Positions 14,702 to 23,074 of a DNA stretch of 62,846 bases are shown piece after piece (within the stretch, counting starts at the first letter, position 1; every line of letters begins with the position of its first letter). The stretch is from assembly GCF_023276435.1 (NCBI RefSeq), contig NZ_JALLPO010000027.1, positions 1 to 62,846 on the forward strand, given 5' to 3'. Under the pieces are notes generated by a model. It was given only the letters and a program-made list of their open reading frames with translations, did no database searches and was not told the DNA's origin. The translations under genes and the position numbers were made by a program. This DNA is from Sphaerisporangium perillae. GTDB taxonomy: Bacteria > Actinomycetota > Actinomycetes > Streptosporangiales > Streptosporangiaceae.

Positions 14702-15886
14702 ATGACCGTCGCGGAGCACACCGACCCGATCGCGGCGCCCGGTCGCCTGCCGCACGACGAGCCGCCGGTCGTCGACGGCGCCATCCCTCCCGGCCTCACC
14801 GGCGCCCTGGTGCTGACCTGCGCGCACCCGGCCGGGAACGCGGGCCTCGCCCCCCGGTCCGCACTGCTCTGCGGCGTGCGGTTCGGCGGCGGCACCGCGC
14901 GGTGGCTACGGGCCGCCGGTCCCGGCGAAGGGCTCCCGGGCCGCGCGGCGGGCGCCGCCACCTGGCTCCGGTCCGCCGGACCCGCGATCCCCGGCGCGCC
15001 GGGCGGCGCGAGCGTCGCCCCGCCCGCCGGCGACCACATCGGCGCCGAGTGGCACACCGTCGCCTCCTATCCGGGCCTGGACGTCGCCGAGCACCTGGTC
15101 ATCGGCCCGGACGGCGCCGTCCGCGACGCGCGGCCCTTCGCGCTCGAGGGCGCGCCCCTGATGAGCGCGGTGGCCCTCACCGAGCGGTTCGTCGTGGTCT
15201 TCGACCTCCCGGTGACCCACCACCGGGCCGCGGCCATGCTCGGCTCCGCCCTGCCTTACCGCTGGCGTCCGGGCCGCCCGGGCCGCATCGGGCTGCTGCC
15301 GAGGGCGGCGCACGACCCGTCCGGGCCCCGCTGGTTCCCGATCGACCCGTGCTACGTCTTCGAGGCGGTGAACGCCTACGACGACCGGGGGCGGGTCGTC
15401 GTGGACGCGGTGCGCCACGACCGCGCCTTCGACACCCCCTCCTTCGACCCCGGCCGCGACGCCGGGCCGGCGCGGGTGCACCGGTGGATCCTCGACCTCG
15501 CGAGCGGCACGGCGGCCGAGCGCCTGCTGATCGACACCGTTGAGGCCGCCTCGGTGGACCCCCGGCGGGCGGGCCGCCGGCACCAGCTGCTGTTCGGCCG
15601 CCTGGCCGGCAAGCGGGCGATCGCCGGCCGCGACCTGGCCGCGGGCACCACCCAGGTGCGCGAGGCCGGCCCCGGCAGGCGCGCCGGCCGGCCGGTCTTC
15701 GTCCCCCGCGACACCGGCGTCGAGGGCGACGGCTGGATCATGGTCTTCACGCGGGACCTCGCGCAGCGGCGCAGCGAGCTGCTGGTGCTCGACGCCCTCA
15801 ACCTCACCGGACCGCCGCAGGCGGTGGTCCACCTGCCGGCCGCCCTGCCCGCCGCGCGGCACACCGCCTGGCTCGCCGCCTCCTGA
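14702..15886 (+). CDS. Carotenoid-oxygenase-family protein lacking conserved iron ligands
   Basis: 394 residues. AGGAGG 8 bases before ATG 14702 decides the start. The beta-propeller signatures of the RPE65/lignostilbene dioxygenase family are clear: VVVFDLPV, LPYRWRPGRPGRIGLLPR, RWFPIDPCYVFEAVNAYDD, RVHRWILDLASGT and PVFVPRDTGVEGDGWIM. The family binds Fe(II) by four His. Here the usual MMHD is LMSA, the usual YVFHxxNAY is YVFEAVNAY, and the segment with the first His (TAHP.VDP) is missing. Only the last (ARHTAW) may remain. The family norm is 450-500 residues. It is probably a non-catalytic carotenoid- or stilbene-binding pseudoenzyme, or one with altered chemistry. It is under TetR control. 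Confidence 0.82.
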   Translation: MTVAEHTDPIAAPGRLPHDEPPVVDGAIPPGLTGALVLTCAHPAGNAGLAPRSALLCGVRFGGGTARWLRAAGPGEGLPGRAAGAATWLRSAGPAIPGAPGGASVAPPAGDHIGAEWHTVASYPGLDVAEHLVIGPDGAVRDARPFALEGAPLMSAVALTERFVVVFDLPVTHHRAAAMLGSALPYRWRPGRPGRIGLLPRAAHDPSGPRWFPIDPCYVFEAVNAYDDRGRVVVDAVRHDRAFDTPSFDPGRDAGPARVHRWILDLASGTAAERLLIDTVEAASVDPRRAGRRHQLLFGRLAGKRAIAGRDLAAGTTQVREAGPGRRAGRPVFVPRDTGVEGDGWIMVFTRDLAQRRSELLVLDALNLTGPPQAVVHLPAALPAARHTAWLAAS

Positions 15887-16036
15887 GGCGGAGAACCGCC
15901 ACAACCGACAACTCTATTCGTCTTGACAGACTATTTTTTCGGTGCCAGGGTTGTGCCAACAGGCGCGAGCGGGTGGCGACGACCAGCCGGACGGCCGACA
16001 TTGGACGGTCGACACAGAGACGAAGGAGCTTTCGAG

Positions 16037-16780
16037 ATGCCGCACGAGTTCGAACTGCGCAAGCAGGTCACCCTGGAGGCCACCCCCGAGCAGGTGTGGG
16101 AGGCCATCGCCACCGGCCCCGGGATCGACTCCTGGTTCATGGGACGCAACGAGATCGAGCCGCGCCTGGGCGGGGCCACCCGGCAGTACTTCGGCGACAT
16201 CCCCGCCGCGGCCACCGTCACCGCCTGGGAGCCCGCGAAGCGCTTCGCCTTCCGCAGCGACGACAACCCCGACGGCTCGTTCATGGCGTTCGAGTACCTC
16301 ATCGAGGGGCGCGAGCAGGGCAGCACCGTGCTGCGGCTGGTGCACAGCGGCATCCTCGGCGACGACTGGGAGACCGAGTACGACGCCCTCAACCGCGGCT
16401 GGGACATGTACCTGCACACCCTCGGCCAGTACCTCACCCACTTCCGCGGCCGCTCCGCGGCGGTGGTCTTCGGCGCCCTGCCGCAGGCGGGCGGCGGCAT
16501 CGAGCCCGCGTGGGACGTCCTGGAGCGCGGCCTCGGGCTGACCGGCCCCGTCGCCAAGGGCGACCGCGTCCGGCTCACCCCCGAAGGGCTCCCCCCGATC
16601 GAGGGGGTCGCCGACTACGCCGCCCCCGACTTCCTCGGCGTGCGCACCGAGGACGGGCTCTACCGCTTCATCCGCGGCGGGCACGACACGCTCGTCATCG
16701 GGCACCACATCTTCTCCGGCGTGGACCCCAAGGAGACCGAGCAGGCCTGGCAGGGCTGGCTCGCCAAGCTGCCTGCCTGA
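16037..16780 (+). CDS. SRPBCC (AHSA1-like) domain protein, copy 1
   Basis: 247 residues; the start has GAAGGAG 8 bases upstream. The N-terminal about 150 residues form an AHSA1/START-like ligand-binding domain (LEATPEQVWEAIATGPGIDS WF, then FMAFEYLIEGREQGSTVLRL and LVHSGILGDDWETEYDALNRG). A further about 95-residue C-terminal part (from about 150) repeats a smaller fold of unknown role. It is a close paralogue of the gene at 16826 on the other strand, of the same length with aligned motifs throughout. Members of the superfamily bind lipids, polyketides or sterols; no substrate can be named. Confidence 0.85.
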   Translation: MPHEFELRKQVTLEATPEQVWEAIATGPGIDSWFMGRNEIEPRLGGATRQYFGDIPAAATVTAWEPAKRFAFRSDDNPDGSFMAFEYLIEGREQGSTVLRLVHSGILGDDWETEYDALNRGWDMYLHTLGQYLTHFRGRSAAVVFGALPQAGGGIEPAWDVLERGLGLTGPVAKGDRVRLTPEGLPPIEGVADYAAPDFLGVRTEDGLYRFIRGGHDTLVIGHHIFSGVDPKETEQAWQGWLAKLPA

Positions 16781-16825
16781 GGCCCGTCACACCTCCGCGT
16801 CGACGGTGTCCGGGTCCATCCTCGG

Positions 16826-17569
16826 TCAGGCGAACGCCTGGGCGAGCCAGGACTTCCACGCCTCCTCGGCGGCCCGGCCGTCGGCGCCCGCGGTGAAACC
16901 GTGCTGCTCGACGACCACCGTGTCGCGATAGCCGTGCATGAACATGTACAGCGCGTCGGCGGTGCACACGCTCGGGACGCTCGGGTAGTCGGCGCGCTCC
17001 ACGACGCCCTCGGCGGCCGGCAGCCCCGCCACCGAGAGCCGCACGCGGGTGCCCTCGGTGAGCTCACCGGTCACCCCGAGGGCGTTCTTGAACGCCGACC
17101 AGACGCGCTCGTGGTCGGGGACCTGCGGGCCCGGGACCAGCACGTTGAAACTCGAGGTGCGCCCGGGGAAGTGCTTGAGGTAGGCGGCGAGCTTGTGCAG
17201 GTACATGCCGTCGCCCTTCTTCAGGGCGTCGTACTGGGCCTCCCAGTCGTCGCCGAGGAAGCCGCTGTGCACCAGCCGCAGCACGGTGCTGCCCTGGCCG
17301 CGCCCCTCGATGAGGTAGTCGAACGCCATGAACGTGCCGTCGGGGTTCTGCTCGGTCTGGTGGGAGAACCTCTTCCCGGGCTCCCACGCGGTCACCGAGG
17401 AGGTCTGCGTCTGGCCCATGAGGCTGTGGCGCACCATGCTGCCGGGCTCGACCTCGTTGTGCCCCATGAACCAGGAGTCGATGCCCGGGCCGGTGGCGAT
17501 GGCCTCCCAGACCTCCTCGGGGGTCGCGTCGAGCGCGATCTCCTCCCGCACCTCGAATTGGTGCCGCAT
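16826..17569 (-). CDS. SRPBCC (AHSA1-like) domain protein, copy 2
   Basis: 247 residues, convergent with copy 1 and clearly homologous to it along the whole length: EEVWEAIATGPGIDSWFMG, then FMAFDYLIEGRGQGSTVLRL and LVHSGFLGDDWEAQYDALKK. It is encoded one base after the stop of an ArsR-family regulator (TGA-C-ATG), with GGAG in that stop region as ribosome site, so the two are translationally linked. ArsR plus SRPBCC pairs are common in actinobacteria, with the ArsR gene repressing the pair. Two same-length copies facing each other suggest an inverted duplication. Confidence 0.87.
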   Translation of the reverse strand: MRHQFEVREEIALDATPEEVWEAIATGPGIDSWFMGHNEVEPGSMVRHSLMGQTQTSSVTAWEPGKRFSHQTEQNPDGTFMAFDYLIEGRGQGSTVLRLVHSGFLGDDWEAQYDALKKGDGMYLHKLAAYLKHFPGRTSSFNVLVPGPQVPDHERVWSAFKNALGVTGELTEGTRVRLSVAGLPAAEGVVERADYPSVPSVCTADALYMFMHGYRDTVVVEQHGFTAGADGRAAEEAWKSWLAQAFA

Positions 17570-17570
17570 G

Positions 17571-18197
17571 TCACTGCTCCTTGGTCACGGTCTGGCTGGA
17601 ATCTGTTCCGGCGGTATCGCCGGTGATGCTCGGGTGGACGGCGACGATGACGCGGTGGTCGCGGCCGCCTTCCGCCGTCTCGTCGTGGTACTTGCCGACC
17701 AGCGCGGTCACCGCCTCGGCCAGCTCGGTGGCGAAGGCCGCCCGGTCGGCCGCCGAGGCGAACCGGATCTCGCCGTCGATCGCGAACGTCGCGACCTTCT
17801 TACGCGCCTTGGCCGCCCCGGTGATCAGCTGGCCCACATCGCGCACCAGCCGGGCCGCCACGGCCAGCAGCCAGCGCGCCGACAGCTGATCGGGCGCGCG
17901 CGAGGGGTCGGGCTGCACCTGGGCGAGCGCGATCGGAGAGATCACATAGGAGGCCGCGGTCGCCCGCATCACCCGCTCGGTGACGTTGCCCTTGCGCCGC
18001 TCCTCCACCAGCTCGACCAGCCCGTACCGCTCCAGCGCCTTCAGGTGGTAGTTCACCTTCTGCCGTGGCAGGCCGACCTTGGCCGCCAGCATCGTCGCCG
18101 ACCCCGGCACGGACAGTTCGGACAGAAGCCGGGCCCGTATCGGGTCCAGCGAGACCTCCGCCGCCGCCGGGTCCTCGATGACCGCCACATCCAACAT
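17571..18197 (-). CDS. ArsR-type winged-helix regulator
   Basis: 208 residues. The N-terminal about 95 residues carry an ArsR helix-turn-helix (LDPIRARLLSELSVPGSATM, then LAAKVGLPRQKVNYHLKALE and RYGLVELVEERRKGNVTERV). The C-terminal half is an uncharacterised helical region typical of the ArsR proteins that precede SRPBCC genes. It lacks the Cys motif of metal sensors. It likely represses its own two-gene operon with SRPBCC copy 2. It starts at 18197, with the divergent MFS gene 118 bp away, so one operator may serve both. Confidence 0.87.
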   Translation of the reverse strand: MLDVAVIEDPAAAEVSLDPIRARLLSELSVPGSATMLAAKVGLPRQKVNYHLKALERYGLVELVEERRKGNVTERVMRATAASYVISPIALAQVQPDPSRAPDQLSARWLLAVAARLVRDVGQLITGAAKARKKVATFAIDGEIRFASAADRAAFATELAEAVTALVGKYHDETAEGGRDHRVIVAVHPSITGDTAGTDSSQTVTKEQ

Positions 18198-18314
18198 GCC
18201 GCAACACTTTCAGCGACGATTAACCCACGTCAAGGCGAGGGAAACCGTCGGCGTGGTGGCCCCGGCCCGGCGCCGGGGGCCGCCGCGGGAGATCCACTCT
18301 GTTAGTTTCTCCCC

Positions 18315-19490
18315 GTGGATCCGGGCATCGTGAGAAGGGCTCGCGTGGCCGTGGCGGTGACCTTCGCCGTGCACGGGGCCGTGACAGGGAGCTTCGCCAC
18401 CCGCATCCCCTGGCTACAGGAGCACCTGGGGGCGGGCCCCGGCGAGCTCGGCCTGGCCCTGCTCGCGCCCGCCGTCGGCTCCCTGGTCACGATGCCGATG
18501 GTCGGCCGCCTCGCCCACCGCGCCGGCGTCCGGCCGGCGACGCGCCTGCTGATCGCGCTGTGGTGCGTGATGCTCGCCCTTCCCCCGCTCGCCCCCGACC
18601 TTGCGGTGCTCTGGGTCACGCTGCTGGTGTACGGCGCGGTGGCGGGCATGTGCGACGTGGTGATGAACGCCGAGGGCATCGAGGTCGAGCAGCGGCTCGG
18701 CCGTTCGATCATGCCGGGACTGCACGGCATGTGGAGTGTCGGCGGCCTGGTGGGCGGAGCCGTGGGCGTGCTGGCGGCGCAGGCCGGGGTCGACGCCCGC
18801 GTCCACCTGGCCGCGATGGCCGCGGCGCTGCTCGCCGTGAGCCTGGTGGCGGGGCCGTCGCTGCTGGACGTCCGCGCGCCGGCGGGGCAGGCGGCTCCGC
18901 CGAGGTTCGTGCTGCCGTCGCGCGGCCTGCTCGTCCTCGGGCTGGTCGGCTTCTGCGCCGTCTTCGGCGAGTCCGCCGCCCAGGACTGGTGCGGGGTCTA
19001 CCTGACGCAGGTCACCGGCGCCTCTCCCGGGGTGGCCGCCGCCGCTTACACCGGATTCGCGTTCACCATGGCCGCGGGGCGGCTCTTCGGCGACCTGGTG
19101 GTGCGCCGGCTCGGCGCCGTGGTGACCGTGCGGACGAGCGGGCTGGTCGCGGCGCTCGGCGCCGGGCTGGTCGTCCTCACGCGGACACCCGCGCTCGCGA
19201 TCGCGGGCTTCATGCTGATCGGCCTCGGGGTGGCGGCCGTCGTGCCGCTCGTGTTCGCCGCGGCCGGCAACGCCGCGCGCACGCCCAGCGAAGGCGTCGC
19301 GGGGGTCGCCACGATCAGCTACACCTCCGGCTTCGTCGCGCCGAGCATGATCGGCGCGGTGGCGGCCGTCAGCAGCCTGCCGGTGTCGTTCGCGCTGGTC
19401 ACCGCCACGATGCTCGCGGTGGGGCTGGGGGCCGGCGCGCTGGCGCGGCGCCCGCCGGCGCAGGAGCCGGAGTCGGCCGCCGTCGCCTGA
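18315..19490 (+). CDS. MFS transporter (YbjJ-like), copy 1
   Basis: 391 residues with about 12 hydrophobic segments. Family features are FATRIPWLQEHLGAGPGELG after TM1, the loop VTMPMVGRLAHRAG between TM2 and TM3, NAEGIEVEQRLGRSIMPGLH after TM4 and ESAAQDWCGVYLTQ in TM7. These place it in the YbjJ/inner-membrane MFS group, with unknown substrate (sugar-like or drug-like). It has a paralogue at 54561 with the same landmarks. Start GTG at 18315 follows TTTCTCCCC with no clear Shine-Dalgarno. It is divergent from the ArsR gene. Confidence 0.87.
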   Translation: MDPGIVRRARVAVAVTFAVHGAVTGSFATRIPWLQEHLGAGPGELGLALLAPAVGSLVTMPMVGRLAHRAGVRPATRLLIALWCVMLALPPLAPDLAVLWVTLLVYGAVAGMCDVVMNAEGIEVEQRLGRSIMPGLHGMWSVGGLVGGAVGVLAAQAGVDARVHLAAMAAALLAVSLVAGPSLLDVRAPAGQAAPPRFVLPSRGLLVLGLVGFCAVFGESAAQDWCGVYLTQVTGASPGVAAAAYTGFAFTMAAGRLFGDLVVRRLGAVVTVRTSGLVAALGAGLVVLTRTPALAIAGFMLIGLGVAAVVPLVFAAAGNAARTPSEGVAGVATISYTSGFVAPSMIGAVAAVSSLPVSFALVTATMLAVGLGAGALARRPPAQEPESAAVA

Positions 19491-19591
19491 GACGACGGTA
19501 CGCCCTCTCATCGCGACGGATGCGGCCTTCGGCCGATCATCGGCGGCCCGGCACGCCTGGCGGGCTTAGGGCCTGTTCTGAGTTCAGATCT

Positions 19592-19963
19592 TCAGTGGAG
19601 TGAGGGGTAGGGATCCAGCGCTCGGAGAATGACGGCGAAGAGAGGAACGACCAGGGCGAAGAGCTGGACCGCGGCCAAGGCTCTGAAGTGGCGGCGCCAC
19701 GCCCACACGGCACTCGCCAGCATGATCACGGTCACGCCACCGAACGACCAGAAGGTCACCACTGTCCGGAAGTCCATCTCAGCGACCCATTCGGCGGGGG
19801 TTGGATCCCCGCCTGTGCACCACACGCTTGCCCCGTCGCACAACTTGCCCCGCAGGTACGCGCCCGCCACGATCCGGCCTGCCAGCAGTATGAGCAGCAT
19901 GTCGGCGCCGAGGGCGGCCAGGGGCGGTACCCCCCGCCGGCCGAGTCTGATGACGATGTCCAT
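19592..19963 (-). CDS. Small integral membrane protein, unknown family
   Basis: 123 residues from ATG 19963 (MDIVIRLGRRGVPPLAALGA). Hydrophobic segments lie at about 13-32, 69-90 and 97-118, and the loop between the first two carries two Cys (LCDGASVWCTGGD), which could form a disulfide outside the membrane. An upstream in-frame start at 20029 gives a longer but less convincing N terminus. The family is not recognised. It sits alone between the MFS gene and the DUF427 gene. Confidence 0.65.
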   Translation of the reverse strand: MDIVIRLGRRGVPPLAALGADMLLILLAGRIVAGAYLRGKLCDGASVWCTGGDPTPAEWVAEMDFRTVVTFWSFGGVTVIMLASAVWAWRRHFRALAAVQLFALVVPLFAVILRALDPYPSLH

Positions 19964-20089
19964 GCCCCGAGCATAGGGACACGCCGCAGCCGCGATCCCG
20001 ATGATCATAGAAAGGTGGCGAACCTCCATCAGATCTCCGCAAACGGGATCCCCCTTCGCGTCTTCTTCGCAGCGTGCGCCGCTTAGGGT

Positions 20090-20473
20090 TCAGCCGGCGG
20101 GGTGCTCCTCGATCCCGTCGACCCGGTCGGGGTAGAAGGCGAGGTGCCCCTTGATGTCCGAGACCGCGGCGTAGGGGGCCTCGTAGGTCCAGACGGCGTT
20201 CACCGCCCACTCGCCCCCGTCGACGACGCTGTAGTAGGCGGCGTCGCCCTTGTAGGGGCAGTAGCTGGCGTTGTCGGTCCGCTCCAGACGGCGCATGTCG
20301 ACGTCCTCACGCGGGATGTACTGCACGGGCGGGTAGTCCGCCTCGCGCAGCGTCAGCGCGTCCCGGGTGTCGGCGAGCACGCGCCCTCCGGCCGACACCA
20401 CGACGCGCGCGGGGTTGCGTTCGATCGTGATGGGGTGGTCCGGACCTGGTATCGCCACCGGCTTGTCGGCCAT
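20090..20473 (-). CDS. DUF427 domain protein
   Basis: 127 residues; ATG 20473 is preferred because GGAG lies 9 bases upstream. The whole protein is the compact DUF427 beta-rich fold: PITIERNPARVVVSAGGRVL, then LREADYPPVQYIPREDVDM and SYCPYKGDAAYYSV, ending VDGIEEHPAG. Biochemical function is unknown. The family is widespread in actinobacteria as a small stand-alone cytosolic protein. No operon partner is visible. Confidence 0.85.
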   Translation of the reverse strand: MADKPVAIPGPDHPITIERNPARVVVSAGGRVLADTRDALTLREADYPPVQYIPREDVDMRRLERTDNASYCPYKGDAAYYSVVDGGEWAVNAVWTYEAPYAAVSDIKGHLAFYPDRVDGIEEHPAG

Positions 20474-20605
20474 TCTCGTCATCTCCGTCCACTGGTACCG
20501 GGGGCACGCGCCCCCGGCCGATCGGAAAGGCCGTGCTCACGCAGGCCCCATCGCCGGGCTTCCCCGGCCATAAGCCCCATTCTCGGCGCTATCCAAGCAA
20601 AGCGG

Positions 20606-21439
20606 TCACCGGGTGTCGGCGGACGGCACGCCGGCGTGGGCCTCGACGGCGGACAGCAGGCGGCGCAGGGCGTGCCCGAAATGCTCGGGCCGCTCCAGGT
20701 TCGGCATGTGGGCGGCCCCCTCGATCACCGCCAGCTCCGACCGGGGGAGGCGGTGGTGCATGAACTCCGCGTCCGCCACCGGAGTGAACTCGTCGTCCCG
20801 GCCGACCACGACCAGCGCCGGCACCGCGACCGTCGCGAGCAGGTCGCCGTAGTCGGGGCGCTCCGCGCGGCCGCGCAACGCCGCCGCCGCGCCCGCCACG
20901 GGCGCGTCCCGCATCATCCGCAGGACGTGCGCGGCCACCCCGGGAAGCGCCTCGATGTTGTACGGGGCCACCATCTTCGGCAGGACCTCCTCGGCGTAGG
21001 GCCCCATGCCCTCCGCGAGAAGGCGGTCGGCCATGGCGTTCCGGACCTTCTTCCCCTCGTCCGTCTCGGCCTGGGCGAAGGTGTCGGCGAGGATCAGCCC
21101 GCGCACCCGCTCTGGGAACAGCCGGAAGAACTCCAGCACGATCTGGCCGCCCATGGACAGGCCGCCGATCACCACCTCCCGCAGCCCCAGGTGGTCCAGC
21201 AGGGCCGCGATGTCCCGGGCGAAGGTCTCCAGCGGCGTCGCGCCGGGGACGACCGTGCTCTCGCCGTAGCCCCGCAGGTCCGGGACGATCACCCGCCACG
21301 CCGGGCCGGCGACCTCGGCGACCTGGGGCGCCCACATCGAACGGTCGAACGGGTGGCCGTGCACCAGTACCAGAGGCGCGCCATCGCCTTGATCGTCGTA
21401 CGCGACGGTGATCCCGTTGACCGCGACCCTGTTCCCCAC
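20606..21439 (-). CDS. Alpha/beta hydrolase
   Basis: 277 residues from GTG 21439, supported by GGAGGGGG 7 bases upstream. Catalytic residues are visible: oxyanion HGHPFDRSMW, nucleophile S95 in GGLSMGG, acid in VVGRDDEFTP and His in EGAAHMPNLE. A helical cap lies at about 125-210. The fold resembles 3-oxoadipate enol-lactonase/haloperoxidase-like hydrolases; the substrate is unknown. It is divergent from a MocR regulator with direct and inverted GTGCAAT repeats between them, so it is probably controlled by that regulator. Confidence 0.87.
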   Translation of the reverse strand: MGNRVAVNGITVAYDDQGDGAPLVLVHGHPFDRSMWAPQVAEVAGPAWRVIVPDLRGYGESTVVPGATPLETFARDIAALLDHLGLREVVIGGLSMGGQIVLEFFRLFPERVRGLILADTFAQAETDEGKKVRNAMADRLLAEGMGPYAEEVLPKMVAPYNIEALPGVAAHVLRMMRDAPVAGAAAALRGRAERPDYGDLLATVAVPALVVVGRDDEFTPVADAEFMHHRLPRSELAVIEGAAHMPNLERPEHFGHALRRLLSAVEAHAGVPSADTR

Positions 21440-21526
21440 CGGCGTTCCCCCTCCGTGTCGACGCCCGCGCGGATCCGCCCGCGCCGTCACGCCCAGGGGC
21501 GCGATGCTAGGTCGGCGACCTTGGTC

Positions 21527-21557
21527 GGTGCAATACAATCATTGCACTCGGTGCAAT
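21527..21557. promoter_or_regulatory. MocR operator repeats
   Basis: GGTGCAAT at 21527-21534 and again at 21550-21557 (23 bp apart, direct), with an inverted ATTGCAC at 21541-21547 in between. Direct repeats with one inverted copy are usual for MocR/PdxR operators. It lies 37 bp before the MocR start. Confidence 0.65.
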
Positions 21558-21593
21558 GTTGAGCTTCGTATCGATTCTGGACTTCGCGCATTG

Positions 21594-22946
21594 ATGGGGT
21601 GCCTCATGGAGGACTACCGGCTGGTCGCCGACGCCGTCGCGGCCGACATCGCCGCCGGGCGGCTGCGCCCGGGAGACCGGCTCCTGCCCCAGCGGGTGTT
21701 CGCCCGGCGGCGGGGCATCGCCGGCTCCACCGCGGGCCGGGTGTACGCGGAACTGGCCCGGCGCGGGCTGGTGATCGGCGAGGTCGGCCGCGGGACGTTC
21801 GTACGCGCGCCCGAGCGCTCGCCCGGGCCCGCGCTGGTCGAGCCGGGGAGCACCCGCGTCGACCTCGAACTGAACTACCCGATCGTGCCCGAGCAGCCGG
21901 CCCTGCTCGCCCAGGGCCTGGACCCCCTGCTGCGCCCGGACGTCCTCGCCTCGGCCCTGCGGCCGGTCGCCGCGCACGGCACGCCCGCGGCCCGCGAGGC
22001 GACGGCACGGCTGCTGGCCCGCGGCGGCTGGGCGCCGGACCCCGCCCGCGTCGCCTTCGCGGGCAACGGCCGGCAGGCGATCGCGGGCGCCGTCGCCGCC
22101 CTGGTGCCCCCGGGAGCGCGGCTCGGCGTCGAGGCGCTCACCTACCCGATGATCAAGTCGATCGCCGGGAGGCTCGGCGTCACCCTGATCCCCATCGCCT
22201 GCGACGAGGCCGGGCTGCGTCCGGACGCCCTGGCCGCCGCGCACCGGAGCACCCCGCTCCGCGCGGTCTACCTGCAGCCGACCCTGCACAACCCGCTCTC
22301 GGTGACGATGCCCCCGAGCCGGCGCGAGGAGCTGGCCGCGGCGCTGCACGATCTCGGCCTGTACGCGCTCGAGGACACCATCTGGGCATTCCTCCACGAA
22401 GGGGACGAGCCGCCGCTCGCCGCCCTCGCCCCCGAGCGCACGATCCTCCTCGACAGCCTGTCCAAGCGGCTGGCCCCCGGCCTGACGGTCGGCTTCGCGG
22501 TCACACCTCCCGGCCAGGCGGCCCCGCTCGCCGCCGCCCTGCGGTCGGGCGCGTGGACGGCGACCGGATTCGCCCTCGAGGCCACGACCCGCTGGATGAC
22601 CGGCGGCGCTGTGGCCGCCGTCGTCGCGGCCAAGCGCCGGGACGCGGCGGAACGCCAGCGGATCGCCGCCCGCAGCCTCGCCGGTTTCACCGTGCGCGCC
22701 GACCCGCACGGCTACTACTGCTGGTGGGAGCTGCCCGAGCCCTGGCGCGCCGAGACGTTCGTCGCCGCCGCCGCGCGTCAGGGCATCGCGGTGACTCCCG
22801 CCGCGTCGTTCTCGGCCGGGGTGCAAAGCGCGCCACCGGCCGTCCGCGTCGGCCTGGCCTCCCCGCCGACGGCCGTGCTGTCCCAGGCGCTGGAGACGCT
22901 CGCGGCACTCGGCCGCGGCACCCCCGAGGATGCCGCGGCCGACTGA
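21594..22946 (+). CDS. MocR (GntR plus aminotransferase-fold) regulator
   Basis: 450 residues: GntR winged helix (about 5-72: DYRLVADAVAADIAAGRLRP, RGIAGSTAGRVYAELARRGL) and a class-I aminotransferase-fold domain (about 100-445). The PLP-lysine segment is DSLSKRLAPGLTVGF, and YLQPTLHNPLSVTMP is the usual substrate/PLP loop. It therefore probably needs PLP to sense an amine or amino acid. Start ATG 21594 is chosen over the long upstream frame, which runs through the operator; ATG 21606 is also possible. The divergent hydrolase gene is the likely target. Confidence 0.88.
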   Translation: MGCLMEDYRLVADAVAADIAAGRLRPGDRLLPQRVFARRRGIAGSTAGRVYAELARRGLVIGEVGRGTFVRAPERSPGPALVEPGSTRVDLELNYPIVPEQPALLAQGLDPLLRPDVLASALRPVAAHGTPAAREATARLLARGGWAPDPARVAFAGNGRQAIAGAVAALVPPGARLGVEALTYPMIKSIAGRLGVTLIPIACDEAGLRPDALAAAHRSTPLRAVYLQPTLHNPLSVTMPPSRREELAAALHDLGLYALEDTIWAFLHEGDEPPLAALAPERTILLDSLSKRLAPGLTVGFAVTPPGQAAPLAAALRSGAWTATGFALEATTRWMTGGAVAAVVAAKRRDAAERQRIAARSLAGFTVRADPHGYYCWWELPEPWRAETFVAAAARQGIAVTPAASFSAGVQSAPPAVRVGLASPPTAVLSQALETLAALGRGTPEDAAAD

Positions 22947-22979
22947 CACCGGCGCGGCCTGAGTCCGGCTTCGCACCGT

Positions 22980-23008
22980 TTGACACGCATAATGTGCCTG
23001 ATTAGCGT
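22980..23008 (+). promoter_or_regulatory. Housekeeping-sigma-type promoter of the VIT1-like gene
   Basis: TTGACA (22980-22985), a 17-base spacer and TAGCGT (23003-23008). The expected transcript start is near 23015, leaving a 5' leader of about 60 bases. Confidence 0.6.
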
Positions 23009-23074
23009 GACGTGGCCCCGCCGACCCCCGGCCACCCGCCTGCGGGAAGGGCACGGCCTGAAAGGAAACCCCCG

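Noticed and set aside
15923..15951. TTGACA as -35 box before SRPBCC copy 1
   Set aside because: No acceptable -10 hexamer at 16-18 bases; only AT-rich TATTTTTT directly adjacent.
19566..19600. Insertion-sequence end (GGGCCTGTTCTGA-like)
   Set aside because: No matching inverted end or transposase fragment nearby; probably chance.
21408..21593. N-terminal extension of the MocR protein
   Set aside because: It would translate through the operator repeats and lacks a ribosome site.
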